The notes: a model not told the origin generated them from the sequence alone. A DNA stretch of 64,000 nucleotides from Saccharothrix australiensis (GCF_003634935.1 NZ_RBXO01000001.1:3125501-3189500); one strand, 5' to 3'. Positions 24,870-33,341 are shown, counted from the first letter of the stretch. Numbers and translations are program-made.

Positions 24870-25496
24870 TCAGGACGTCGTCGCCAGGGCGGTGGTCTCC
24901 CAGGCGAACCCGTCCGGGTCGGTCCAGGGCTCGACGGCGGCGCCGATGGCGATCCGGTGCGACCCGGTGCCGTCGGGGGAGACACCGGCGTGCTTGGCCA
25001 GGGCGCGGCGTCGGTACAGCGCCAGCTTGACGGGGCCGGACCCGGAGTCGAACTCGACGTACATCCGACCGAAGCTCTTCGCGACGGTCAGGCCGCGCCC
25101 GACGTAGAACCGCTTGCTCGCAGCCACGTCGGAAACGCCCAGCAGGAGGACGACCTGCTCGATCCGACCGGTGGCCGGGCCGGTGTCCTTCTTGGCGGTG
25201 CCGGCGATCTGCCAGATCGTGCCGTCCGGGGCCTGCACGACGCCGCCGTAGCCCCACAGCGACTTGGCGGCGGGCTTGAGGACTGTCGCGCCGGCGTCGA
25301 CGGCGGCGTCGACCAGGGCGTTGACGTCGGCCGGCTGGGCCACCGTGAGCGTGAGGGTGAACCCGCGGAAGCCCGTGGACGGTTCCCGCGAGGCGCGCAG
25401 GCGCAGCCGGTCGTCGAGCCCGAAGGCGGTGGCGTAGAAGCGCTCGGCGGCGGCGACGTCGGTCACGTCGAGGGTGATGGTGTCGATCGAGGTCAT
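24870..25496 (-). CDS. Two-domain VOC (glyoxalase/bleomycin-resistance fold) protein
   Basis: The protein has 208 aa and starts at MTSIDTITLDVTDV. It contains two VOC modules: DTITLDVTDVAAAERFYATAFGL...APDGTIWQIA, and IEQVVLLLGVSDVAASKRFYVGRGL...DPDGFAWETT. The metal-ligand positions of true glyoxalases (His/Glu) are not clearly conserved, as in many binding or resistance members. It is a single gene with no evident operon partner. The substrate is unknown. Confidence 0.88.
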   Translation of the reverse strand: MTSIDTITLDVTDVAAAERFYATAFGLDDRLRLRASREPSTGFRGFTLTLTVAQPADVNALVDAAVDAGATVLKPAAKSLWGYGGVVQAPDGTIWQIAGTAKKDTGPATGRIEQVVLLLGVSDVAASKRFYVGRGLTVAKSFGRMYVEFDSGSGPVKLALYRRRALAKHAGVSPDGTGSHRIAIGAAVEPWTDPDGFAWETTALATTS

Positions 25497-25745
25497 GGCG
25501 AGAACGCTAGGCGCGGCCCGGTGACCGGCGCTTCTCGATTCCTGATCAGTCTCGCCCGCCGGGCTCGCGGTGGTGGACGAGCCGCCGCGCGATGCGCCGC
25601 CGGTCTTCGTCGTCCGCCGGGGGAGCGGCACCCGGTCGCGGCGGGTCCGGGCAACCCCGGAAGGCGCTTCCCGGTGCTGGGACCGGTCCCGGTCGGGCCG
25701 GCTACGTTGCCGCCGTATCGACCACCCACGGTGTGGAGGCTGACG

Positions 25746-26177
25746 ATGGCGGCGGTGGTGGGCCGGGTGGTGCTCGTGGTCTGCGGGGTGCTCGCGGTCG
25801 TCGGTGGGGCGATGCTCACGTTGATGGTCGTCCTGTACTTCGGCGCGGACGACTACGTGCCGGAGCTGAACGAGATCGGCGGGTGGGGCATCATCGCCGG
25901 GATGTGCGGGCTCGCGATCCACGTGGCCGGCGTCGTCCGCGCCCACGTCGTCCTGCGCGTCGTCGCCGGGGTCGGCGCGGCGGTGGCGGGGATCGTCGCC
26001 GCCACGGTCGTCGCGACCGTCGTCTCGCTGGCGGGTGACCGGGGCGGCGAGCGGGGCACGCTCGAAGACGGCGCCAACGGGTTCCTCTGGCTCCTCGCCG
26101 GCGCCTACTTCGTCTGGCGGGCCGCGACGGGCAGGTGGCCGGCGCGCCGGAAGGCGGAACACGCGAACTCGGCCTGA
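25746..26177 (+). CDS. Membrane protein with four predicted helices
   Basis: The protein has 143 aa. Hydrophobic segments are at about residues 5-33 (VGRVVLVVCGVLAVVGGAMLTLMVVLYFG), 45-62 (GWGIIAGMCGLAIHVAGV), 67-95 (VLRVVAGVGAAVAGIVAATVVATVVSLAG) and 110-122. I do not recognise a family. The start ATG at 25746 is the first in frame after GTGTGGAGGC. It ends 11 bp before a short 17-bp direct repeat. Confidence 0.65.
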   Translation: MAAVVGRVVLVVCGVLAVVGGAMLTLMVVLYFGADDYVPELNEIGGWGIIAGMCGLAIHVAGVVRAHVVLRVVAGVGAAVAGIVAATVVATVVSLAGDRGGERGTLEDGANGFLWLLAGAYFVWRAATGRWPARRKAEHANSA

Positions 26178-26188
26178 CCGGCGACGGC

Positions 26189-26228
26189 CGAACCCCGACG
26201 ACCACCGAACCCCGACGACCACCGAACC
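26189..26228. repeat. 17-bp direct repeat after a stop codon
   Basis: CGAACCCCGACGACCAC is repeated perfectly at 26189 and 26206, with a third partial copy CGAACC at 26223. It begins 11 bases after the stop of the membrane protein gene, following the same pattern as other arrays in this window. Confidence 0.85.
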
Positions 26229-26318
26229 GGCGGCCGACTCCAGGCGGCGGCCGGACCGACGACCACCCGCGCAATCACCGGAGACCGCGTCACCACCAGG
26301 GCGCGAGGCGCGGCCCCG

Positions 26319-26924
26319 TCAGCTCATGTGCAGGCGGACGAGCTGCGCCAGGTGCACGGCGGCGGTGTGCAGCGCCGCGGCGTCGGCCGAGACGCGACAG
26401 ATCAGCTCGGCACCTTCCAGCGTGCTGATGATCGTGCACGCGAGGGCGCGGGCCGCCGCGTCCGGCACGCCGCCGGTCGTCAACTTGGCCGCCAGCAGCT
26501 CCTGCCACTGCCGCAGCGCCTGCGCCGAGGCGCGCTGGATGTCCGGTGACGCGCCGATGGTCTCCAGCGCGGTGGCCGCCACCGGGCAGCCGTCGGTCCA
26601 GCTCGACACCCGCAGGGTGTCCGCGAGCCGCACGGCGCAGGCCGCCACCGCCTCGGCCGGGTCCTCGGCGCTGTCCAGGCCGGCCCGCAGCAGCTCGGTG
26701 AACTCCTCCGCCCCGTGCCGCAGCGCCTCCACGGCGAGCTGTTCCTTGCCGCCGGGGAAGAAGTGGTAGACGGAGCCCTGCGTGACCCTGGCCTCCGCGC
26801 TGATCCGCTTGATCGAGGTGCCCTCGTAACCCTGGCGTTGCAGGAGCATCGCGGTGGCGCGCACGATCCGCGTCCGCGTGTCCGCCTCACCCACCGCTGC
26901 GTCGCCCGTCGTCCGTACCGCCAT
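26319..26924 (-). CDS. TetR-family regulator (LmrA/YxaF-like C-terminal domain)
   Basis: The protein has 201 aa. The HTH is TSIKRISAEARVTQGSVYHFFPGGKEQLAVEAL; the GSVYHFFPGGKEQL segment is typical of the LmrA/YxaF/AcrR branch. The C-terminal domain has DGCPVAATALE, a hallmark of this subgroup. It is divergent from the luciferase-like/flavin reductase/MGMT operon, with three repeated operator-like elements in the 108-bp spacer. Predicted repressor of that operon and of itself; the inducer is probably a small electrophile or drug (inference). Confidence 0.9.
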   Translation of the reverse strand: MAVRTTGDAAVGEADTRTRIVRATAMLLQRQGYEGTSIKRISAEARVTQGSVYHFFPGGKEQLAVEALRHGAEEFTELLRAGLDSAEDPAEAVAACAVRLADTLRVSSWTDGCPVAATALETIGASPDIQRASAQALRQWQELLAAKLTTGGVPDAAARALACTIISTLEGAELICRVSADAAALHTAAVHLAQLVRLHMS

Positions 26925-26941
26925 CCCGCCACCCTACTGGA

Positions 26942-27020
26942 TTGAACGTTCGCTCAAGCGCGGCCTCCTGGTTGAACGCTCACTCCAGAGCACGCTAGGG
27001 TTGGTTGAACGTTTACTCAA
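26942..27020. promoter_or_regulatory. Three operator repeats for the divergent TetR
   Basis: TTGAACGTTCGCTCAA (26942-26957), TTGAACGCTCACTCCA (26972-26987) and TTGAACGTTTACTCAA (27005-27020) share TTGAACGnTnnCTCnA with partial dyad symmetry (TTGA...TCAA). The spacing is 30 and 33 bp. The third copy ends 3 bases before the GGAGG ribosome site of the oxidoreductase gene, so binding there should block that transcript. Confidence 0.75.
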
Positions 27021-27032
27021 GTGGAGGTTGGT

Positions 27033-28034
27033 GTGCTCGAAACAGATCGGTTCGCCGGACACCGCGGGTACCGCACGATGTTCACCCCCGGCCGCCTGAC
27101 AGTCGGGCTGTTCCTCCCGCTGTGGCAGTACACCGGTGACATGGCCGGCATGGCCGGTCAGGGCGAGGTGGTGAAGCTCGCCGACCGGTCGGGGTTCGCG
27201 GCCATCTGGGTGCGCGACGTCCCGCTGTTCGACCCCGGTTTCGGCGACGTCGGGCAGGTCTACGACCCGTGGACGTACCTGGCCTGGCTGGCCGCGCACA
27301 CGCGGCACGCCGCCTTGGCCGCCGGCAGCGCCATCTTCCCGCTGCGCCACCCGATCGACCTGGCGAAGCAGTCCGCGTCCATCGACCACCTCTCCGGTGG
27401 CCGCCTCGTCCTGGGCGTCGCCTCGGGCGACCGCCCGGCCGAGTTCCCCGCCTACAACGTCGACTTCGAGTCCAGGGGCGAGCGCTACCGGGAGACGGTC
27501 CACCTGTTCCGGACGCTGCTGGAGTCGGTGAAGCCCAGCGTCTCGTCCCCGCTGAGCCGGATGCAGGGCGTCGACCTCCTGCCCAAGCCGGTCAGCGGCC
27601 GAATCCCGCTGCTGGTCACCGGCAGGTCGCAGCAGACGCCCGAGTGGATCGCCGAGCACGCCGACGGGTGGCTCGTCTACCCCGGCGCGGCCAACGCCGA
27701 CGGCACCACCGCGCTGGGGCAGCGGGTCGCCGCCTGGCGCTCGCTCATCCCCGGCGGCGAGTTCAAGCCGGTGGCCACCAACGAGTGGATCGAGCTGGTG
27801 GAGGACCCCCGCCACCCGCCGACGCCGCTGCGGGGCGGTTTCGTGCTCCAGACCGGCAGCGAGGGCCTGCTCGACCTGCTGCACCGCTGGCAGGAGGCGG
27901 GCATCAACCACGGCGCGCTCGGTGTCCAGCACGGTCGGCGGCCGGCGGCGGAGGCCGTCGCCCAGCTGGCCGAGGAGGTCGTGCCGCACTTCCCGGCGCC
28001 GGCCGCGCCCGACCCGCAGGTCCCGGTGTGGTGA
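27033..28034 (+). CDS. Luciferase-like (LLM) flavin-dependent oxidoreductase
   Basis: The protein has 333 aa; the GTG start at 27033 has GGAGG at 27023. The (beta/alpha)8 luciferase-like fold shows in LTVGLFLPLWQYTG, SGFAAIWVRDVPLF, YDPWTYLAWLAAHT, AAGSAIFPLRHPIDLAKQSASIDHLSGGRLVLGVASGDRP and IPLLVTGRSQQTPEWIAEHADGWLVYPG. This matches the LLM-partner-FMN type of two-component monooxygenase. The flavin reductase next door (4-bp overlap) would supply reduced FMN. The substrate is unknown. Confidence 0.88.
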   Translation: MLETDRFAGHRGYRTMFTPGRLTVGLFLPLWQYTGDMAGMAGQGEVVKLADRSGFAAIWVRDVPLFDPGFGDVGQVYDPWTYLAWLAAHTRHAALAAGSAIFPLRHPIDLAKQSASIDHLSGGRLVLGVASGDRPAEFPAYNVDFESRGERYRETVHLFRTLLESVKPSVSSPLSRMQGVDLLPKPVSGRIPLLVTGRSQQTPEWIAEHADGWLVYPGAANADGTTALGQRVAAWRSLIPGGEFKPVATNEWIELVEDPRHPPTPLRGGFVLQTGSEGLLDLLHRWQEAGINHGALGVQHGRRPAAEAVAQLAEEVVPHFPAPAAPDPQVPVW

Positions 28035-28573
28035 CACTGGGACCCGCGTCGTCCGGCACGCCTCCGCTCACCCCGGAGGGGGAGGCGTTCCGGCGCGCGA
28101 TGCGGCACCTGCCCACCGGGGTCGCCGTCCTCACCACCAGGGGACCGGGCGGTCCGCACGGCATGACCGTCAACTCGGTGCTCTCGGTGTCGCTCGCCCC
28201 GCCGACCCTGCTGGTGGCGGTCGGGCACCGCACCCGCACCCACGGTCTGCTGGCCAGGGCCGACTCCTACACGGTCAACGTCCTGGGCGCGGACCAGGGC
28301 GACCTGGCCGACCGGTTCGCCCGGTCGCGCCCCGAGGGCGAGGCCGAGTTCGAGGGCCTGGCCTGGACGCCGTCGCCGGTGACCGGGAACCCGGTGCTGG
28401 CCGGCAGCGTGGTCGCCGTCGACTGCCGGATCGGGGAGCGCGTTCGGGTCGCGGACCACACCCTGTTCCTCGGCGCGGTCCGCCACGTGCGGAGCGCGCC
28501 GGACGGCACGGGCTGCCCGCTGGTGTTCGTCCACCGGGCCTACCGCCGGGTGGCAACCGAGCCGGCGGCATGA
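28031..28573 (+). CDS. Flavin reductase (HpaC/RutF-like, FMN-binding split barrel)
   Basis: The protein has 180 aa; GTG 28031 overlaps the stop of the oxidoreductase gene. Family signs are FRRAMRHLPTGVAVLTTRGPGGPHGMTVNSVLSVSLAPPTLLVAV, YTVNVLGADQGDLADRFARSRPEGEAEFEGL, and HTLFLGAVRHV near the end. It reduces FMN or FAD with NAD(P)H for the partner monooxygenase. It overlaps the MGMT gene by ATGA, so the three genes form one tightly coupled operon. Confidence 0.92.
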   Translation: MTLGPASSGTPPLTPEGEAFRRAMRHLPTGVAVLTTRGPGGPHGMTVNSVLSVSLAPPTLLVAVGHRTRTHGLLARADSYTVNVLGADQGDLADRFARSRPEGEAEFEGLAWTPSPVTGNPVLAGSVVAVDCRIGERVRVADHTLFLGAVRHVRSAPDGTGCPLVFVHRAYRRVATEPAA

Positions 28574-29052
28574 CACCGCTCGGCGTCGAGGTGCTGGACA
28601 CGCCGGTCGGCCCGCTGGTGATCGTCAGCCACGCGGACGGTGCGGTGGCCGCGTGCGGGTTCGCCGCGACCGCCGACGAGCTGTTCGACTCCCTGCGCGC
28701 GCCGAGGGCGCCGACCGCGCCCCGGCGTGCGCCCACCGCGGCGCTGGCGGCGGCGCGGGCGTACTTCGACGGTGAGCTGACCGCGCTCGACGCCGTCGAA
28801 GTGCGCCAGCCGGGGACACCGTTGACGCAGCGGGTGTGGCGGCGGTTGCGGGAGCAGCCCGCCGGCACGACGACCACCTACCGCGACCTCCTGCCGGCCG
28901 CGCCGCGCGTGGCCGGGCGGGCGTGCGCGGTCAACCGGGTCGGCCTGTTCGTGCCGTGCCACCGGGTGCACCGCCGCGACGGCGGCCTCGGCGGCTACAG
29001 CTGGGGGCTGGCGGTCAAGCAGTGGTTGCGCCACCACGAGGAGCGGGGCTGA
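28570..29052 (+). CDS. O6-alkylguanine-DNA alkyltransferase (Ogt/MGMT)
   Basis: The protein has 160 aa. It repairs O6-alkylguanine by transferring the alkyl group to its own cysteine. The N-terminal part has TPVGPLVIVSHADGAVAACGF. The active-site motif VPCHRVHRRDGGLGGYSWGLAVKQWL contains the acceptor Cys in PCHRV. Asn of the preceding AVNRVGLF corresponds to the Asn hinge. It is encoded in an operon with a flavin monooxygenase pair, which suggests that the operon handles an alkylating or N-oxidised compound (inference). Confidence 0.92.
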   Translation: MTPLGVEVLDTPVGPLVIVSHADGAVAACGFAATADELFDSLRAPRAPTAPRRAPTAALAAARAYFDGELTALDAVEVRQPGTPLTQRVWRRLREQPAGTTTTYRDLLPAAPRVAGRACAVNRVGLFVPCHRVHRRDGGLGGYSWGLAVKQWLRHHEERG

Positions 29053-29081
29053 ACGGGCCGTCGGCGAGGCCGGTCGCTCAT

Positions 29082-29112
29082 CGGGTGCGGGAGCCGGTGA
29101 CTCCCGCACCCG
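29082..29112 (+). terminator. Hairpin terminator after the MGMT operon
   Basis: CGGGTGCGGGAG (29082-29093) and CTCCCGCACCCG (29101-29112) form a perfect 12-bp stem with a 7-base loop, 30 bases after the MGMT stop. There is no U tract, as is common in high-GC actinomycetes. Confidence 0.7.
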
Positions 29113-29223
29113 GCCGGGTGTGCCGGTGGAGAAGGCTGCCGGCCGTCCCGCCGCCGCGCGCCTCACCCCGTGATGGGCGATGCGGCCACGAACGCGCACG
29201 GGCCGCCCGGTCGATCATGCGCG

Positions 29224-29254
29224 TTGACTTCAACCTCACTTGAAGTCCTAACGT
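29224..29254 (+). promoter_or_regulatory. MerR-type promoter with 19-bp spacer
   Basis: TTGACT (29224-29229) and TAACGT (29249-29254) are separated by 19 bp, the overlong spacer typical of MerR-family-activated promoters. A perfect dyad GACTTCAA-N6-TTGAAGTC (29226-29247) sits between them as in SoxR/CueR/NmlR-type sites. The ATG at 29262 lies 7 bases after the -10, so the transcript is probably leaderless. No MerR gene is in the window. Confidence 0.75.
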
Positions 29255-29261
29255 GAGCGCC

Positions 29262-29642
29262 ATGATATTTCCGGGGGTGTTGCTGGTGAGCCGGGTGCTC
29301 GTGAGCGTCCACGCCGTCGCGATCATCGGTCAACCGGTGTTCGCCGGCGGCTACCTGAACGGCGACTACGACATGCTCTGGGCGCACCGGTGGGGCGCCG
29401 ACATCGTGTCGTACCTGAGCTACGCGCAGGTCGTGGCCGCGCTGGTGCTGTGGCTGGCGCGCGGACCGCGGTGGTTGTTCGCCGTCAGCCTGCTCGTCAC
29501 CGTCGGCGAGACCGGGCAGTACGTCGCCGGGCTCGCCGGCGCGCTCGACCTGCACGTGCCGCTCGGCGTCGCGCTGGTCGCGGCGATGGCGCTGACGACC
29601 ATCGCCGTGTGGGGCCCGCAGGCGCGACGGGTGGCCGGGTGA
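29262..29642 (+). CDS. Membrane protein, four helices, ahead of the multicopper oxidase
   Basis: The protein has 126 aa. Start ATG 29262 (MIFPGVLLVSRVLVSVHAVAII) is preferred over GTG 29253 because of the leaderless promoter geometry. Hydrophobic segments are at residues 3-25, 50-66 (VSYLSYAQVVAALVLWLA), 70-88 (RWLFAVSLLVTVGETGQYV) and 98-115. It is coupled to the multicopper oxidase (GTGA overlap) and under the MerR-type promoter. It could be a membrane partner for copper or electron transfer. No family was recognised. Confidence 0.75.
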   Translation: MIFPGVLLVSRVLVSVHAVAIIGQPVFAGGYLNGDYDMLWAHRWGADIVSYLSYAQVVAALVLWLARGPRWLFAVSLLVTVGETGQYVAGLAGALDLHVPLGVALVAAMALTTIAVWGPQARRVAG

Positions 29643-31210
29643 GCGGGCGGGCGCTGCCCCGGCGGGCCTTCCTGGGCCTGACCGGCGGCGCCGGCCTCCT
29701 CCTCGCCGCCGGCCTCGCCGGGCCCCGGCTGCTCGGCACGGGCGCGCAGGGCACGGGCGAGCTGCTGCGCAGCGCGCTGCCGCTGCCGGAACCGTTCCGC
29801 GTGCCGCTGCCGGTCCCACGAGTGATCAGTCCACATCGGACGGACGACGCCGACCACTACGCGATCACCCAGCGCGAGTCGACCGCCGAGATCCTGCCGG
29901 GCGTCCGCACGCCGATCTGGGGCTACGACGGGACGTTCCCCGGACCGACCGTCGAGTCGCGGCGGGACCGGACAGCCGTGGTCCACCACCGCAACGAACT
30001 CCCCGTCCCGACCGTGGTCCACCTGCACGGCGGTCGGACGCCCGCCGACTCCGACGGCTACCCGACCGAGCTCGTCCTGCCGGTGACCGGCTGGGACGCC
30101 GGGCACGGCGGCCACGGCACGCACGACGCCCGCGCCCGGATCTCCAACGGCTCCCGCGACTACGTCTTCCCGCTGCGGCAACGCGCGGCGACGCTGTGGT
30201 ACCACGACCACCGCATGGACTTCACCGGTCCCGCCGTGTACCGGGGACTGGCCGGTTTCCACCTCGTGCGCGACGACGAGGAGGACGCCCTCGGCCTGCC
30301 GTCGGGCGACCGCGAGCTGCCGCTGATGATCGTCGACCGCGCCTTCGACGAGCACGGCGCGTTCGCGTACCCGTCCCTCGACAGGACGCTGCGGACCGTG
30401 CCGGGCGTCGAGGACGCTTACGTGGAAGGCGTGTTCGGCGACGTGATCCTCGTCAACGGCGCGCCGTGGCCGGTCCACGAGGTGGCGGCGGTCCGGCACC
30501 GGCTGCGCGTCCTCAACGCCTCGAACGCCCGCCGCTACGACCTGGCGCTGGACCCGCCGCCGCCCGGCGGGGGCGGGTTCGTGCAGATCGGCAGCGACCA
30601 GGGGCTCCTCGACGCGCCGCGCAGCCACGACCACCTGCCCGTCGCGCCGGCGGAGCGCTACGACGTCGTGGTGGACTTCGGGCGGTACCCGGTGGGCGCG
30701 GAGGTCACCCTGGTGAACCGCCTGGGCAGCGGCACGACCGCGCGGGTCATGAAGTTCGTCGTCGCCCGCTCCGCGCCGGACGACAGCCGCGTGCCTGCGA
30801 AGCTCGCCACGATCACGCCGCCGTCCCGGTCGCAGGCCACGACGACCCGTGAGTTCTCCTTCCGCGGCGGTCGGGTCCACGGCCGGGCGGGCTGGGTGAT
30901 CGGCGGCGAACCGTTCGCGCCGGACCGGATGTCGGCCACGCCCCGGCTGGGCGACGTCGAGGTTTGGCGGTTCATCGCCGACGTGCACCACCCGGTGCAC
31001 CTGCACCTGGTGGGGTTCCACGTGCTGTCGCGCGGCGGCGGCCCACCCGGACCGTTCGACGGCGGCATCAAGGACACCGTCGACCTGAGCCCCGGCGAGG
31101 CGGTCGAGGTCGTCATGCGGTTCGACGGCTACCGCGGCCGCTACGTGTTCCACTGCCACAACGCCGAGCACGAGGACATGGCGATGATGGCGAACTTCGA
31201 GGTGGTCTGA
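29639..31210 (+). CDS. Tat-exported multicopper oxidase
   Basis: The protein has 523 aa. A twin-arginine signal (RRAFLGLTGGAGLLLAAGLAG) precedes three cupredoxin domains. Copper ligands are visible as HLHGGRTP, WYHDHRMDF, HPVHLHLVGFHVL and FHCHNAEHEDMAMM (HCH...HE..M, type 1 site with axial Met). This is the CotA/bilirubin oxidase/phenoxazinone synthase branch. It oxidises phenols or metal ions outside the membrane with O2. Transcribed with the small membrane protein from a MerR-type promoter, it is likely part of a copper or redox response. Confidence 0.95.
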   Translation: MSGRALPRRAFLGLTGGAGLLLAAGLAGPRLLGTGAQGTGELLRSALPLPEPFRVPLPVPRVISPHRTDDADHYAITQRESTAEILPGVRTPIWGYDGTFPGPTVESRRDRTAVVHHRNELPVPTVVHLHGGRTPADSDGYPTELVLPVTGWDAGHGGHGTHDARARISNGSRDYVFPLRQRAATLWYHDHRMDFTGPAVYRGLAGFHLVRDDEEDALGLPSGDRELPLMIVDRAFDEHGAFAYPSLDRTLRTVPGVEDAYVEGVFGDVILVNGAPWPVHEVAAVRHRLRVLNASNARRYDLALDPPPPGGGGFVQIGSDQGLLDAPRSHDHLPVAPAERYDVVVDFGRYPVGAEVTLVNRLGSGTTARVMKFVVARSAPDDSRVPAKLATITPPSRSQATTTREFSFRGGRVHGRAGWVIGGEPFAPDRMSATPRLGDVEVWRFIADVHHPVHLHLVGFHVLSRGGGPPGPFDGGIKDTVDLSPGEAVEVVMRFDGYRGRYVFHCHNAEHEDMAMMANFEVV

Positions 31211-31236
31211 CGCGGGGCCCCGGCGCGGGCAGCGGG

Positions 31237-31968
31237 TCAGGTCGCCGATCGGCTGCCCGGCCGCGGCGGGGTGTCGGCGCCGGGTCCCGCCGGGCCGTGC
31301 AGGCGTGCGCCCTGGTCGTCCAGCCGCCCGTCGAGCCGCGTGCGGAGCACCGCGACCCAGGAGGCGGGCAGCACCTCGGCGTGGTCGAGCAGGCGTCGGG
31401 CGGCGGCGAGGTCGGCGCGGTCCACGTTGAGCACGCGGTGCACCTCGGCCGCGGTGATGCCGTGGCGGGGCACGTGGAGCGGTTCGAGGCGGTCGCCGGC
31501 GGCCACGTGGCCGGGCGTCAGCACCCGGCAGTAGAAACCGGTCCGGCCGCTGCGCTGGGTGCGCACGGCCATGTCCTCGACGCCGTGGTGGGCGGCCAGC
31601 CGGTAGCAGGGCCGGCGCGGCCGGCTCACCTGGAGCACGGCGGTGCCGACCGCGTAGACCGAACCCAGCACCGCGTCGCCCTCCGAGATGCCGGTGGTGG
31701 TGAGGTTCTCGCCGAACGCGGGCCGGTCGAGCTCGCCGAGCTGCCGCGCCCACTCCCGGTAGTGCTCGTCCGGGTAGACGAGGACCGCCTTGTCCGGCCC
31801 GCCGTGGTGCTTCCGGTCGCCCTGCTCGTCGCCCGCCAACCCGAGCCGGGTGACCTCGACCGGCCCGTCGACCGGCCGCTTCCCGATGCCCGACACCACC
31901 GTGCGCCCGTGCCAGGACAGGGGGCGCACCACGCCGACGGACACGGTCGACACCCGCCCGCCGCTCAT
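31237..31968 (-). CDS. MOSC-domain protein (YiiM-like)
   Basis: The protein has 243 aa. The MOSC core is VEVTRLGLAGDEQGDRKHHGGPDKAVLVYPDEHYREWARQLG followed by PAFGENLTTTGISEGDAVLGSVYAVGTAVLQVSRPRRPCYRLA. The conserved Cys in RRPCYRL is the residue used for molybdenum or sulfur binding. YiiM-type proteins reduce N-hydroxylated compounds with molybdenum cofactor. The C-terminal 70 residues are the 3-alpha extension region with an Asp/Gly/Pro-rich tail. It converges on the multicopper oxidase with 26 bp between stops. Confidence 0.9.
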   Translation of the reverse strand: MSGGRVSTVSVGVVRPLSWHGRTVVSGIGKRPVDGPVEVTRLGLAGDEQGDRKHHGGPDKAVLVYPDEHYREWARQLGELDRPAFGENLTTTGISEGDAVLGSVYAVGTAVLQVSRPRRPCYRLAAHHGVEDMAVRTQRSGRTGFYCRVLTPGHVAAGDRLEPLHVPRHGITAAEVHRVLNVDRADLAAARRLLDHAEVLPASWVAVLRTRLDGRLDDQGARLHGPAGPGADTPPRPGSRSAT

Positions 31969-32223
31969 CGTCGCACCCCGCGCTCTCCTTCGGACGTGTG
32001 CCGTGTGCGCCGGGGTCGGACCACCGTCCACTGTGGACGGGCGGGGTCGGCCGGTCGCGGGCGCGCTCGCCGACGGCCGACGCCGGGCCCGAGGTGGTCG
32101 GCGAGCCGACCACCGGGTCGGGAACGAGGTGGGGACCGCATTTCCGACAGGTCTTACTCAACCACCTTTGACCAGCAAAAACAAGACTTGATCCGGGTCG
32201 CGGGGACCGTCACCCTTGCGGTC

Positions 32224-32901
32224 ATGAGGTGGGGACCTTCTGGTGAACTCGGCACTGTCCTGTGGATCGGCGGCGCGCAGTGGGCCGGCAAGACGAGCGT
32301 CGCATGGCTCTTGTCCCGCCGGTTCGGGGTGACGGCGTACCACTACGACTTCCACGACGCGCGCGGCCACTACGACCGCGCGCTCGCCCACGCGGGCCGC
32401 TACCCGCACCGGCACGCCTGGCAGGTGTTGCAGGCGCACGACCCCGACACGAACTGGGTCCGCCCGTCGCCGGAGGAGATGGCGGACAACTGCAAGCGCG
32501 GCCACGTCGAGCGGTTCGGCATGGTGCTCGACGACCTGCGCGCCCTGTCCAGCGGTCGCCCGCTCGTCGCCGAGGGGTGGGGCCTGCGACCGGAACTCGT
32601 CGCACCGCTGCTCGCCGACCCGCGCCAGGCCGTGTTCCTCGTGCCGACCGAGGCGTTCCGGCAGCGCCGGCTCCGGGAGCTGCCGAGGGCGGCGGACGTG
32701 TCCGCCCCGGTGAGCGACCCGCGGCGGGCGCGGGCGAACCGGGTCGCCCGTGACCGCCTGCCGGCCGAGGACGTGGTGGAGCGGGCGCGGGAACACGGCC
32801 TGCGCGTGGTCGAGGTCGACGGCAGCCTCAGCGTGGGCGGTCTGGCCGGCGTCGTGGCCGACCACTTCGGCCCGTGGCTGAGCCGGTGCGGCGTGTCCTG
32901 A
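32224..32901 (+). CDS. P-loop kinase-like protein
   Basis: The protein has 225 aa and begins MRWGPSGELGTVLWIGGAQWAGKTSVAWLLSRRFG, a Walker A P-loop (GGAQWAGKTS) near the N-terminus. YHYDFHDARGH may bind substrate, GRPLVAEGWGLRPELVAPLL is a Walker B-like strand, and FLVPTEAFRQRRL plus ARANRVARDRL form an Arg-rich lid. This is the shape of small-molecule kinases (shikimate or antibiotic kinase types). The start is uncertain, with no strong ribosome site, and an in-frame upstream GTG is possible. Substrate unknown. Confidence 0.7.
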   Translation: MRWGPSGELGTVLWIGGAQWAGKTSVAWLLSRRFGVTAYHYDFHDARGHYDRALAHAGRYPHRHAWQVLQAHDPDTNWVRPSPEEMADNCKRGHVERFGMVLDDLRALSSGRPLVAEGWGLRPELVAPLLADPRQAVFLVPTEAFRQRRLRELPRAADVSAPVSDPRRARANRVARDRLPAEDVVERAREHGLRVVEVDGSLSVGGLAGVVADHFGPWLSRCGVS

Positions 32902-32951
32902 CCGCGCACCGCCCCGCTCCGGGGCCGTCGGGAGGTGGCCGGCCGGGGTGA

Positions 32952-33341
32952 CTACTTCAACGTGGCGATCTGGATCAGGTTGCCGCACGTGTCGTCGAGG
33001 ACGGCGGTGACCACGGGGCCCAGGTCGGTCGCCTCCTGGGTGAACTCGACGCCCAGCCCCTTGAGCCGCTCGACCTCGGCGTAGACGTCGTCGACGGCGA
33101 ACTGGGTGTACGGGATGCCGTCGTCGACCAGGGCCTTCTTGAACGGGCCCGCCGCCGGGTGGCCGTCGGGCTCCAGCAGGAGCTCGACGCCATCCGGGTC
33201 GGCGGGGGAGACCACGGTGAGCCAGCGCGCGCCGCCGGCGGGCACGTCGGTCTTCTTGGTGAAGCCGAGCTTCTCGGTGTAGAAGGCCAGCGCCTTGGCC
33301 TGGTCGTCGACGAGCACGCTGGTGATGTTGATGCGGATCAC
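32952..33341 (-). CDS. VOC-family protein (glyoxalase/bleomycin resistance-like)
   Basis: The protein has 129 aa. The single VOC module INITSVLVDDQAKALAFYTEKLGFTKKTDVPAGGARWLTVVSP...GVELLLEPDGHPAAGPFK...DDVYAEVERLKGLGVEFTQE...VLDDTCGNLIQIA is typical of a large family. GTG 33341 overlaps the ArsR stop (GTGA), so it is the second gene of an ArsR-VOC operon, a common arrangement for detoxification or antibiotic binding. The ligand is unknown. Confidence 0.92.
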   Translation of the reverse strand: MIRINITSVLVDDQAKALAFYTEKLGFTKKTDVPAGGARWLTVVSPADPDGVELLLEPDGHPAAGPFKKALVDDGIPYTQFAVDDVYAEVERLKGLGVEFTQEATDLGPVVTAVLDDTCGNLIQIATLK

